A stretch of 52,148 nucleotides of DNA, taken from NCBI GenBank assembly GCA_934351835.1, contig CAKRJP010000018.1, forward strand, positions 1 through 52,148, written 5' to 3'. A program made the position numbers and the translations under genes. This document shows positions 23,023-31,042 of this stretch, in pieces (within the stretch, counting starts at the first letter, position 1; each line of letters begins with the position of its first letter). Source of the stretch: an uncultured Lachnospiraceae bacterium. GTDB lineage: Bacteria > Bacillota > Clostridia > Lachnospirales > Lachnospiraceae. Below the pieces are notes generated by a model. That model saw nothing but the letters and a program-made list of their open reading frames with translations. It had not been told where the DNA came from and did no database searches.

Positions 23023-23964
23023 ATGCCTTTACTTACAATGAAACAGATTATGGCAGATTCAAGAAAACGCGCAACTACAGATACAGATCCAAAAGAGAGA
23101 TACGCAGTAGGAGCATTTAACTTCAGTACAATTCCTGAGATGGTAGGTATTGTTGAAGGAGCAAGAAAGAAAAATGCACCGGTTATCTTGATGGCATCTC
23201 TCGGAGCTGTTAAATATATCGGTTCTCTGGAACTGATTGCTGAGACAGCAAAGGGTATCGCACGTACATATCCAGAAGTTCCGATTTGCCTTCACTTAGA
23301 TCACGCAACAGATCTTGAACAGATTAAACAGGCTGTTGTAGCCGGATTTACAAATGTTATGATCGATGCTTCAAAAGAAGATTTTGAGATCAATATAGCA
23401 AGATCTAAAGAAATTGCTGACTTCGCTCATAATCATAGTCCATATGGAATCAATGGATGTTCTGTAGAAGCTGAGCTTGGTATGTTAGCAGGACACGAAG
23501 ATAATATTCATGTATCAGAAGAAGATGCAGGAAAAGCTTATACTGATCCGACATTAGTACCACGTTTTGTAGAAGAGACAGGTATCGATGCGTTAGCAGT
23601 TGCAATTGGTACTGCACATGGATTCTACAAAGCAGCTCCGGAGATCAAATTTGATCTGTTAGGGGAGATTCGTGGATGCACAGACATTCCATTAGTACTT
23701 CACGGTGGTACAGGTGTGCCGGAAGACGATTTCCGTAAATGTGTAGCTATGGGAATGAGCAAGATCAATGTAGGAACAGGTCTTAAGAAGGTTTATACAG
23801 ATGCTGTAAGAGAAGCTATCAAGACTCTTCCGGAGACAGAATATGATCCTCGTAAGATTGCAGGACCGGGACGTTATGCTATTGCTGATGCAATTGCTGA
23901 GAAGTGTGATCTGTTCAACTGTACAGATAAAGCACCGGCTGTATTAAAGAGTATTTACGAATAA
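23023..23964 (+). CDS. Second class II aldolase (fructose/tagatose-bisphosphate type)
   Basis: This 313-residue enzyme is related to the aldolase encoded at 13158 but distinct. It has an extra loop near residues 13-26 (SRKRATTDTDPKE), LHLDHATD with Asp93 and zinc His94, EAELGMLAGHED, IGTAHGFYK and VLHGGTGVPEDDF. GGTGVPEDDFRKCVAMGMSKINVGTG resembles 1,6-bisphosphate aldolases. A TTG codon in frame lies 21 bases upstream, but AAAGGAGA (23005-23012) fits the ATG used. Why the pathway needs two aldolases is unclear; they may act on different C3/C4 epimers. Confidence 0.9.
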   Translation: MPLLTMKQIMADSRKRATTDTDPKERYAVGAFNFSTIPEMVGIVEGARKKNAPVILMASLGAVKYIGSLELIAETAKGIARTYPEVPICLHLDHATDLEQIKQAVVAGFTNVMIDASKEDFEINIARSKEIADFAHNHSPYGINGCSVEAELGMLAGHEDNIHVSEEDAGKAYTDPTLVPRFVEETGIDALAVAIGTAHGFYKAAPEIKFDLLGEIRGCTDIPLVLHGGTGVPEDDFRKCVAMGMSKINVGTGLKKVYTDAVREAIKTLPETEYDPRKIAGPGRYAIADAIAEKCDLFNCTDKAPAVLKSIYE

Positions 23965-23970
23965 TATAAT

Positions 23971-24066
23971 ATTACATTCAGGTATATCAGAAACCTGACG
24001 TAATGAAACATAAGGGCAGATGTCTGACATGCACATGAATGGTGTGTTTATGCATTCATCTGCCTC
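23971..24066 (+). terminator. Two tandem stem-loops after the second aldolase gene
   Basis: The first stem pairs ATTAC/GTAAT and TCAGGT/ACCTGA (23971-24004) with a small bulge. The second pairs GGCAGATG (24015-24022) with CATCTGCC (24057-24064). It competes with an inner ATGAATG/CATTCAT pairing. The tail TCTTGTT is not a clean T-run, so partial termination or RNA processing is as likely as full termination. Confidence 0.5.
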
Positions 24067-24142
24067 TTGTTATATGAGCACGACGTTAAAGGTGTGTTCA
24101 AAAATATATGAATAAGTATCAGATCGAAAAGGAGGAACGATT

Positions 24143-24568
24143 ATGCTTACACAATATGTAGATGGTTATCAGCACATTGGTATACCAACTGACGACATCA
24201 AAAAGACAGAAGAGTTTTATTTAGGTCTTGGGTTTACTTTAAAATGGGAGACAACTTATGGCGGTCATCCGGTTAAATTCTTAGAATGTGGAAATATTTT
24301 GATCGAGACCTATGAAAAGGACGGTGGAGCAAGCAATACGATCGGAGCGATTGATCATATTGCACTGAATTGTACAGATATTGTAGCTTGCGTAAAAGAA
24401 GCAAAAGAGGCTGGATATGAGTTCCGCGAAGGACCGGCATTTCTGCCATACTGGGAGCATGGTGTAGAATATGTTACAATTCTTGGACCAAACCAGGAGA
24501 TTGTGGAATTTATCCAGAAATTTAAATCAGAAGAAGAAAAAGAAAAGGCGGTGAATGAACTTGGCTGA
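24143..24568 (+). CDS. VOC-superfamily (glyoxalase-like) metalloprotein
   Basis: The 141-residue protein holds two paired beta-alpha-beta-beta-beta modules. Probable metal ligands are the His in YQHIGIPT, Glu in ILIETYE, His in AIDHIALN and Glu in QEIVEFIQ, the arrangement found in glyoxalase I and methylmalonyl-CoA epimerase relatives. The reaction is not predictable. It heads a small group (VOC, PfkB, P-loop kinase, enoyl-CoA hydratase) after the transporter genes and may handle a sugar-derived carbonyl compound. A perfect AGGAGG lies before ATG. Confidence 0.8.
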   Translation: MLTQYVDGYQHIGIPTDDIKKTEEFYLGLGFTLKWETTYGGHPVKFLECGNILIETYEKDGGASNTIGAIDHIALNCTDIVACVKEAKEAGYEFREGPAFLPYWEHGVEYVTILGPNQEIVEFIQKFKSEEEKEKAVNELG

Positions 24569-25526
24569 GATTTGGACAATGGGCGAGACCCTGGTAGAGA
24601 TTATGAGAACAAAAGAGGATACTCCGTTAAATGAAACGGCATTATTTAGTGGACCGTATCCATCGGGATCTTCAGCAATTATGATATCAACAGTTGCAAG
24701 ACTGGGACATAGTTGCGGAATTATTTCCGGAGTCGGAGATGATGAGTTTGGCGAGTGTATGCTGAACCGTCTGAAAAAAGATGGTGTAGATGTGTCTAAA
24801 GTACTGGTGGATCCAGATGGATCAACAGCATGTGCATTTGTTGCCTATGACAGTGACGGAGACAGAAAATACCTGTTCCACTGGGATCATACACCTGCGA
24901 CAGCAGCAAAGATGCCGGACGTGACAGAACCTGGTTTAAAAGAAGCAAAATATCTTCATGTTATGGGATGTGCTCTGACAGCAAAATTAGAGTACGGCTG
25001 GGAGATTGTTAAGACAGCAAGAGCTATGAAAGAACAGGGAACAAAGATCAGTTTCGATCCAAATGTACGTGTAGAGCATTTGAAGAGCCCTGCAAGAAGC
25101 AAACAGGCATATGAGATTATTAATGCAATCTTAGAGATTACAAGCTTATTTGCACCGGGACTGGATGAGTTGAAATTATTGACAGGTATTGATGATGTAG
25201 AAGAGGCTGTAAAAAAATGCTTCGAAAATCCGAATCTTGAAATCCTGATGCTGAAGATGGGATCTAAGGGATCAAGAATCTATACAAGAGACGGAAAAGT
25301 TGTAGAGCAGGGTCTTTATAAAGTAGAATCTGTAGATCCAACAGGTGCAGGAGACACTTCTGTAGGTACTTTCTTATGCGGACTTCTGGAAGAAAAGAGC
25401 ATTGAAGAATGTGCAAGAATGGCTGCGGCAGCCGGAGCATTGAATGTAGCGGCATTTGGACCAATGGAAGGTGACATCAGTCCGGAGAGCGTACAGGCAA
25501 TGATGGATGGAACTTACAAATTCTAA
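24555..25526 (+). CDS. PfkB-family kinase with altered active-site signature
   Basis: This 323-residue ribokinase-fold protein starts EIWTMGETLVEIMR and has FSGPYPSGSSAIMISTVARLG at the substrate loop, resembling 2-keto-3-deoxygluconate kinases. The signature reads DPTGAGDTSVGTF (from 261, Asp267), with Ser where most members have Phe after GAGDx. The start overlaps the VOC gene by 14 bases and uses GGCGGTGA as ribosome site. It is the third PfkB kinase in the neighbourhood. The substrate is unknown. Confidence 0.86.
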   Translation: MNLAEIWTMGETLVEIMRTKEDTPLNETALFSGPYPSGSSAIMISTVARLGHSCGIISGVGDDEFGECMLNRLKKDGVDVSKVLVDPDGSTACAFVAYDSDGDRKYLFHWDHTPATAAKMPDVTEPGLKEAKYLHVMGCALTAKLEYGWEIVKTARAMKEQGTKISFDPNVRVEHLKSPARSKQAYEIINAILEITSLFAPGLDELKLLTGIDDVEEAVKKCFENPNLEILMLKMGSKGSRIYTRDGKVVEQGLYKVESVDPTGAGDTSVGTFLCGLLEEKSIEECARMAAAAGALNVAAFGPMEGDISPESVQAMMDGTYKF

Positions 25527-25536
25527 GGATGGTATT

Positions 25537-26187
25537 ATGAAGAAAGAATTTCCTGACAAACGAACAATCATAATATTTACTGGAGGTCCCGGGACAGGAA
25601 AAAGCGGTACTGCAAAACGTTTCCTTGATTATCTTCAAAATGATGAGATTGTTAAGATTAGTTATGATGAGATTAAGGAAAAAAACTGGGATCGATTTGG
25701 GTTTGATAATAACAAGCAGAAGGATCGCGTGAATGCATGGGGATTAGAAGAATTCTATCTGACGATTCAGAAGACCATGTGGGAGAATAAGACGATTCTG
25801 ATTGAATATCCATTTTATCAGCGTCATAAGCCAAAACTGGAAGAATTAATAGATGAATCCGGATATTCTGCAGTGACTGTATATTTGTACACGGATATGA
25901 AGACGGTCTATGAGCGCGGTGCAAAAAGAGATAACGGAGAGGACAGACATCCGGGGCATCTGCTGGAATGTTATCATAAAGAAACATACCGGCCAAAGAT
26001 GCTGAAATCTGTAAATCGAATCGCACCTTCTTATGAAGAATTTACAGCCAGTATTTCACATAAGGTCTATGATATTTCGATCGGATTGAATATTCCGATA
26101 GATGTGACAGATTTTTCGACAGTCAATTATGCTGATATCTATCAGAAAATTGTTGACTATGAGACAAAGGGACCGGTGCAGCGTTAA
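25537..26187 (+). CDS. P-loop small-molecule kinase-like protein
   Basis: The 216-residue protein has a clear Walker A, GGPGTGKS (16-23), followed by a helix (TAKRFLDYL). The rest (VKISYDEIKEKNWDRFG, ILIEYPFYQRHKPKLEEL, VYLYTDMKTVYERGAKRD, RHPGHLLECYH) reads like a nucleoside- or sugar-kinase fold in which a conserved RxxxR-like lid follows. I do not know its substrate. AAGGATGG supports the ATG at 25537 rather than the frame's earlier ATG inside the PfkB gene. It belongs to the same operon by spacing. Confidence 0.7.
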   Translation: MKKEFPDKRTIIIFTGGPGTGKSGTAKRFLDYLQNDEIVKISYDEIKEKNWDRFGFDNNKQKDRVNAWGLEEFYLTIQKTMWENKTILIEYPFYQRHKPKLEELIDESGYSAVTVYLYTDMKTVYERGAKRDNGEDRHPGHLLECYHKETYRPKMLKSVNRIAPSYEEFTASISHKVYDISIGLNIPIDVTDFSTVNYADIYQKIVDYETKGPVQR

Positions 26188-26202
26188 ATCAGATGCACCG
26201 GT
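26172..26202 (+). repeat. Stem-loop spanning the stop codon of the P-loop gene
   Basis: ACCGGTGCA (26172-26180) and TGCACCGGT (26194-26202) form a perfect 9-base stem enclosing the TAA stop. No T-run follows, so it is more likely to affect message stability or translation coupling than termination. Confidence 0.55.
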
Positions 26203-26226
26203 AGAAATGAAAAGGGGATGGACACA

Positions 26227-27009
26227 ATGGATTTGAAACAGGTAAAATACGAAGTAAATGATGCAGTTGCAAGGATCAGTATTAACAGTCCGAAGACAAT
26301 GAATGCCATCAATACGCCAATTATCAATGAACTATATGAAGCATTTCAGGCTGCAGAAGCAGATGATTCCGTAAAGGTAATCGTACTGACCGGAGAGGGA
26401 AGAGCATTTTGCGCAGGTGGAGATTTAAGTTCTATGAAAGCAGACATGGATGCCGGAACGATTGATCTGGCAGCTATGATGAAGTGTTCTGCACAGCTTC
26501 CGTTAGCAATGAAAAAGAGTGCGAAACCGATTATTGCATCTGTAAAAGGCGCAGCGGCAGGCGCAGGATTTAGCCTTGCGCTTTGCTGTGATTTCTGTTT
26601 TGCAGCGGAGGGAACGCAGTTTATGGAAGCATTTGTAAGAGTCGGCTTACTGCCGGACACAGGTGGAATTTATGCGCTTGCACGTGCAGTGGGTGATCTG
26701 AAAGCTGCACAGCTTTGTATGACCGGTGAGCCAATTGATGCACAGACAGCAAAAGATCTTGGAATCGTATACAAAGTGGTTCCGGAAGAAGAACTGGACG
26801 CAACAGTGGCTAAATTTGCGGCACGCCTTGCAAAAGGACCTTCAAATTGCTACAAATCTATCAAAGAGCTGGAGTGGGAAATCGGTTGGACCGGATATGA
26901 GAAATATCTGGAAAAAGAGATCGCCGCACAGGTTGAATGTGGAAAATCTCCAAATTTTAAAGAAGGCGTAGAAGCTTTCTTAGAAAAAAGAAAAGCGAAC
27001 TTCCGGTAA
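26227..27009 (+). CDS. Enoyl-CoA hydratase/isomerase (crotonase) family protein
   Basis: This 260-residue crotonase-fold protein has AFCAGGDLSSM and KGAAAGAGFSLALCCDF, which form the acyl-CoA oxyanion hole, and VRVGLLPDTGGIYALAR, similar to PaaG-type isomerases. The first of the two usual catalytic glutamates appears to be replaced (Arg in FVRVG), while the second region carries Asp in PDTGG, so isomerase or another crotonase reaction is likely. Two ATGs are possible; AAAGGGG (26211-26217) abuts the first and is correctly spaced for 26227. An acyl-CoA enzyme at the end of a sugar region is unexpected. Confidence 0.85.
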   Translation: MDLKQVKYEVNDAVARISINSPKTMNAINTPIINELYEAFQAAEADDSVKVIVLTGEGRAFCAGGDLSSMKADMDAGTIDLAAMMKCSAQLPLAMKKSAKPIIASVKGAAAGAGFSLALCCDFCFAAEGTQFMEAFVRVGLLPDTGGIYALARAVGDLKAAQLCMTGEPIDAQTAKDLGIVYKVVPEEELDATVAKFAARLAKGPSNCYKSIKELEWEIGWTGYEKYLEKEIAAQVECGKSPNFKEGVEAFLEKRKANFR

Positions 27010-27021
27010 ATAGAAGTTCGC
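26984..27021 (-). terminator. Terminator for the minus-strand MATE gene, overlapping the crotonase gene end
   Basis: GCGAACTTC (26995-27003) and GAAGTTCGC (27013-27021) pair perfectly around the crotonase stop codon. Read on the minus strand, the stem is followed by TTTTCTTTTTTC, a good T-tract for the convergent MATE transcript. It may also stop the plus-strand message weakly. Confidence 0.75.
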
Positions 27022-27031
27022 ATAAAAGGTA

Positions 27032-28396
27032 TCAGTGGGTGTATCCGTGTACCCAGTCAGTTCTGAGATAGTAGTAGAGAAATGCAATACTGCTTAAGAA
27101 CCAGGTGAGCGGGTAACCCCAGAATACCACATCTATTGTTGGAATAAATTTTACGATGATACTAATGTATGCTACACGGATAAAGCACCAGACTACCATC
27201 ATAATGTACATAGGGACTGTTGACTTCCCGGCACCACGTAAGAGCCCTGCCATACAGTGCGAGAATGCACAGAGGAAGAAAAACGGAGTGAGAATATGTG
27301 CCTGTTTGACGCCGTAAGCGATGATTTCCGGATCACGGTTGAAACAGGCAATCAGTACCGGAACCGTGAAGTATATTGTAAGTCCGACTAATTCAGCAAG
27401 TATAATACCGCATAAGATACCGAAACGTCCGCCTTTTTTCACGCGGTCGTATTTTTTTGCGCCCAAATTCTGGCTGATAAATGTAGTCAGTGCCATAGAG
27501 AAGCAGATGACCGGAAGAAAGGCAAATCCGTCAATGCGGGAATAAGAACCGCATCCGGCTACTGCAACACTGCCAAAGGCGTTGATATTCGACTGGACGA
27601 ATACATTTGCAATGGAAATAATTGAGTTCTGCATTCCGGAAGGGAGTCCGTTTTTGATGACCTGACGAAGCATATATGGGTCCATACGCAGCTCTTTGAA
27701 TGACAGGCGGTATTCCTCCGGACATTTAAATAAAAGCCGGTACAGACACATCAGAGCACTTGCAAACTGTGAAATGATAGTTGCCAGAGCAGCAGCGCCT
27801 ACACCAAAATGGAAAATTCCAATCAGAATGAGATCCAGTACGATATTTAGCAGTGAGGAGAAAATCAAATAGTAAAGTGGATGTTTACTGTCCCCCACAG
27901 ACTGAAGAATACCGACAAAATTGTTATACAGCACAAACGCCAGTGAACCCAGAAAATAGATTCTGAAATACAAAATAGAATTTGGAAGGACATCTTCCGG
28001 GGTGCGCATCAGTCGTAGGAGAGATGGAACTGTCACAAGTCCGATAACCATCAGTGCCAGACCGCAGATAATACCAAACGTAACGGTAGTATGTACGGCT
28101 TGACGAAGAGATTTTGTGTCTTTTGCACCATAATAATGAGCTATGACAACACCGGCACCGATGGCAATTCCATTGAAGAATCCGACCAGCAGAAAAATCA
28201 GACTGCTGGTAGAACTGACTGCGGCAAGAGCCTGTTTCCCTAGAAAATTACCGACAATCAGGGAATCAGCGGCATTATATAGCTGTTGAAACAGATTCCC
28301 AAAAAACAAAGGAATGGCGAAAGCAACCATACGTTTCCAGATGGAGCCCTCAGTTAGAGTTGTTTCAAAATTTATATTGTTATTCGTAGCACTCAT
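27032..28396 (-). CDS. MATE-family multidrug/metabolite efflux transporter
   Basis: This 454-residue protein has about twelve membrane segments and the family hallmarks IPLFFGNLFQQLYNAADSLIVGNFLG near the N-terminus and AVSSTSSLIFLLVGFFNGIAIGAG after it. MATE proteins export cationic or other small compounds using sodium or proton gradients. AGAGGTGA lies before ATG on the minus strand. The downstream neighbour on the same strand is only the terminator; upstream is the LTA-synthase-like gene 15 bases away, so the two are probably cotranscribed. The substrate is not predictable. Confidence 0.93.
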   Translation of the reverse strand: MSATNNNINFETTLTEGSIWKRMVAFAIPLFFGNLFQQLYNAADSLIVGNFLGKQALAAVSSTSSLIFLLVGFFNGIAIGAGVVIAHYYGAKDTKSLRQAVHTTVTFGIICGLALMVIGLVTVPSLLRLMRTPEDVLPNSILYFRIYFLGSLAFVLYNNFVGILQSVGDSKHPLYYLIFSSLLNIVLDLILIGIFHFGVGAAALATIISQFASALMCLYRLLFKCPEEYRLSFKELRMDPYMLRQVIKNGLPSGMQNSIISIANVFVQSNINAFGSVAVAGCGSYSRIDGFAFLPVICFSMALTTFISQNLGAKKYDRVKKGGRFGILCGIILAELVGLTIYFTVPVLIACFNRDPEIIAYGVKQAHILTPFFFLCAFSHCMAGLLRGAGKSTVPMYIMMVVWCFIRVAYISIIVKFIPTIDVVFWGYPLTWFLSSIAFLYYYLRTDWVHGYTH

Positions 28397-28411
28397 ATAA
28401 ATTCACCTCTG

Positions 28412-30940
28412 TTATTCTTTCAAAAAGAAGAAGTCCGGGATGCGATTGTCTGTATCAAACATGTTGTTGTACTGTACAATCTGGTAGTCTTTAATCAGAT
28501 CTGAATATTCTGATTCCTCCCCGGATGCATGTACAACTCCGTCATCTCCAATATAGCAGATAGCTGAGAGGACTGGAACTTTTTTCATCAGATTTAATAA
28601 ATATTTATTGTAACCAGTCATTTTGCTACCGGTCAGATTTAGCAGATAGGAAGAAAGGTAATTGGCACTCATGTCCAGATTTTCTTCTTCTATATCGTAA
28701 TTTGCCCAGATCACATAAGGAACCTGATACATCTTGGATGTATCTTCAATATCAAGTTTGGTTGTAGACTGCCCCATAAGCTCATCGTAGACGCTGTCTG
28801 TAAATCCAGGCTGATGGTCACCGAACATTACGATGACGGTTGGCTCATCTATCTTCTCAAAATATTTCGTAAGATTTTCAAATGCTTCGTCCGATAAGCG
28901 AATTAAATTCAGATACTGGGTCACCTGATCGTTGACATTAGCGGGAGTGGTTACCTGGAGTTTTTCATTTACCAGTCCGTGTGTGCCGGCATATCCACCG
29001 TGGTTTTGCATGGTTACAGTAAATTCATAAAACGGATCCGAATTGGTCTTACGCTGTTCTTCGTATTCAGAAATCAGCCGGTTAAAATCCGTTTCATCGG
29101 AAATGAATTCCCGCACATAAGTGTTGTTGTGGAAATCATCCTGGGTAATAAAGTCTTTAAAGCCGAGCAGCGGGTAAACGGTTTCACGGTTCCATCCATC
29201 TCCGTAATAAGGATGAATTGCTTTGTTACCGACATAGCCCTGATCCTCCAGAGTCCAGGTCAGAGAACCGGTTTTGGTCTTGACATAGCTGTTATATGGA
29301 ATGGAACGTGCCGGGAAAAAGGAAATAGAATTTCCTGTCTGAAACTCAAATTCGGAGTTGGCTGTATTCCCACCGAGAACAGAAACATATAAATGACCTT
29401 TGACGGTGTTCTCTGTTAAATTGTGGATAAAAGGCATGTAGTCTTCCGTTGTTTCAATGTCTGTATCGACCGCAAGATCCGAAAATGACTCATTCATGAT
29501 CGCGATAATATTTGGTTTTACACTCGCCTTAGAAATTCCATTGTTCGAGTCGTTATCTGATGCAGTGTCATCCGAAGAGATATCATCGCTGACGCTGTCG
29601 GAGACATACCCTTTTGTGATCTCTTCTGCGGCCTGTTCGGAATATCCGGAAGGTTTCTCAACAATATAGTATGTCCATGTTAAAAGGAATGAAAGGGCAG
29701 ATCCATTCTGGGCATAATCGCGTTCCGGCATCCATACGCTGACAGATACGTTTAATTTTTTCATCAGACTGGTGTGGAAAAATACACCCCAGGTTCCGGT
29801 GGTCAGCAAAGCAGTGACAAGAAGCAGGATGATACGTTTCTTGATATGCAGACCTTTTACAGTATCCAGCGAAAGCAGAACAGCTACAAAAGAGACCAGG
29901 AGTACAGTTGCCCATACGGCATCAAGTCCAAGTGAATAATTGTAGTTGCTGGCAACGTTGGTGGCTGTTTTCAGTGATGCGAGATCTGCAGCAACAATCG
30001 GTGATCCTCTGAAATTCCACACAAAATAATTAGCAAGTCCAAGAATATAAGTGACCAGGACGGTCAATAAAGCCGCATACTTTGTACGGTTGGTGACCAG
30101 GTAAAATGCAAGCAGAATCAGCGTATAGATCAACAGATTCAAAGGACCCTGGACACAGATTAACTGGTCAGCGAATGACGACAGGTCATAGGCTGAAAAC
30201 GTCTGCATAATATAGTAAGCGACGAGGGGAGTCAGTACAAAGAGCAGACGGGAGGCACAAAGGTTCATTGCCGGTTTTGCAACTTTGCATCTGACAGAAC
30301 GAAACTTTTCCGAATCGTGTCCGATCACAAAAATTGCAGTGAGTATCAGAAGGAGAAACATTTTTATGATGTCGTCTCTGCAATAGGTATTATATTTAAA
30401 CGTAGATTCCAGACGTCTGGAATTTTCATGTCCATTCAGTGTAAGATTACCAAAAAGAAAGGATTTATTTCTGGACAGATAAAGGTTACAGGATCCATCA
30501 GCTTTCGTGTCAACGTTCTTTGTCTTGATAACAAGAGTATAAGTTTGTCCCTTCTCAAGTTTGCATTCCATAGAAAACTCCGTCCAGTCTGCAGTTTCCG
30601 TTTGCGTCAGAGAGGACAGGAGTGTCTGACGGGAAGCGACGTTTTCTCCGGTGCTGTCCTCGATGGACACGATCATGCGACCTTTCAAATTGACAAGATT
30701 TTCTATATAAAAACGCAGATATACATTTTGGAGTTCACTTTGTTTGGCAACAAAATACTGGCGGATTTCCTGTTCTTCCTGGTTGTTTAGTTCATATTTT
30801 GTTTCAGACATATTGATTGCGTAATATTCCCGTATTTCATAATAGGAATCTCGTTTAGCAATCACGAGGACGGAAACTGCAAGAAGCAGAATCAACAGTA
30901 GTATTTTCTTTTTTGACAGATTTGACAGAATCTTTTTCAT
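28412..30940 (-). CDS. LTA-synthase-family membrane sulfatase (phosphoglycerol transferase-like)
   Basis: The 842-residue protein has an N-terminal anchor (KILLLILLLAVSVLVIA), an extracytoplasmic region (about 25-185), a block of membrane segments (about 190-395) and an acidic Ser/Asp-rich linker (DSVSDDISSDDTASDND). A C-terminal alkaline-phosphatase/sulfatase domain follows, with PNIIAIMNESFSDL near residue 480, GGNTANSEFEF, VMFGDHQPGF and WANYD. It probably transfers phosphoglycerol or a similar head group to surface polymers. It is longer than classical LtaS because of the N-terminal extracellular insert. The usual nucleophile Thr appears as Ser/Asn-Glu-Ser here. The ribosome site is weak. 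Confidence 0.85.
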   Translation of the reverse strand: MKKILSNLSKKKILLLILLLAVSVLVIAKRDSYYEIREYYAINMSETKYELNNQEEQEIRQYFVAKQSELQNVYLRFYIENLVNLKGRMIVSIEDSTGENVASRQTLLSSLTQTETADWTEFSMECKLEKGQTYTLVIKTKNVDTKADGSCNLYLSRNKSFLFGNLTLNGHENSRRLESTFKYNTYCRDDIIKMFLLLILTAIFVIGHDSEKFRSVRCKVAKPAMNLCASRLLFVLTPLVAYYIMQTFSAYDLSSFADQLICVQGPLNLLIYTLILLAFYLVTNRTKYAALLTVLVTYILGLANYFVWNFRGSPIVAADLASLKTATNVASNYNYSLGLDAVWATVLLVSFVAVLLSLDTVKGLHIKKRIILLLVTALLTTGTWGVFFHTSLMKKLNVSVSVWMPERDYAQNGSALSFLLTWTYYIVEKPSGYSEQAAEEITKGYVSDSVSDDISSDDTASDNDSNNGISKASVKPNIIAIMNESFSDLAVDTDIETTEDYMPFIHNLTENTVKGHLYVSVLGGNTANSEFEFQTGNSISFFPARSIPYNSYVKTKTGSLTWTLEDQGYVGNKAIHPYYGDGWNRETVYPLLGFKDFITQDDFHNNTYVREFISDETDFNRLISEYEEQRKTNSDPFYEFTVTMQNHGGYAGTHGLVNEKLQVTTPANVNDQVTQYLNLIRLSDEAFENLTKYFEKIDEPTVIVMFGDHQPGFTDSVYDELMGQSTTKLDIEDTSKMYQVPYVIWANYDIEEENLDMSANYLSSYLLNLTGSKMTGYNKYLLNLMKKVPVLSAICYIGDDGVVHASGEESEYSDLIKDYQIVQYNNMFDTDNRIPDFFFLKE

Positions 30941-30965
30941 CGTAAAAATATCTCACTTTCACTTG

Positions 30966-31001
30966 AAAAGAGAATCAACAAGTCTTGCTGATTCCCTCTT
31001 T
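30966..31001 (-). terminator. Terminator of the pncB-ddl-murF-radical SAM operon
   Basis: On the minus strand AGAGGGAATCAGCAAG pairs with CTTGTTGATTCTCTTTT with minor mismatches and runs into TTTTC. It lies 42 bases beyond the stop of the radical SAM gene. Confidence 0.7.
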
Positions 31002-31042
31002 GATTATAATATATGAATACTTTTGTAAAATGGGAGTTTCCA

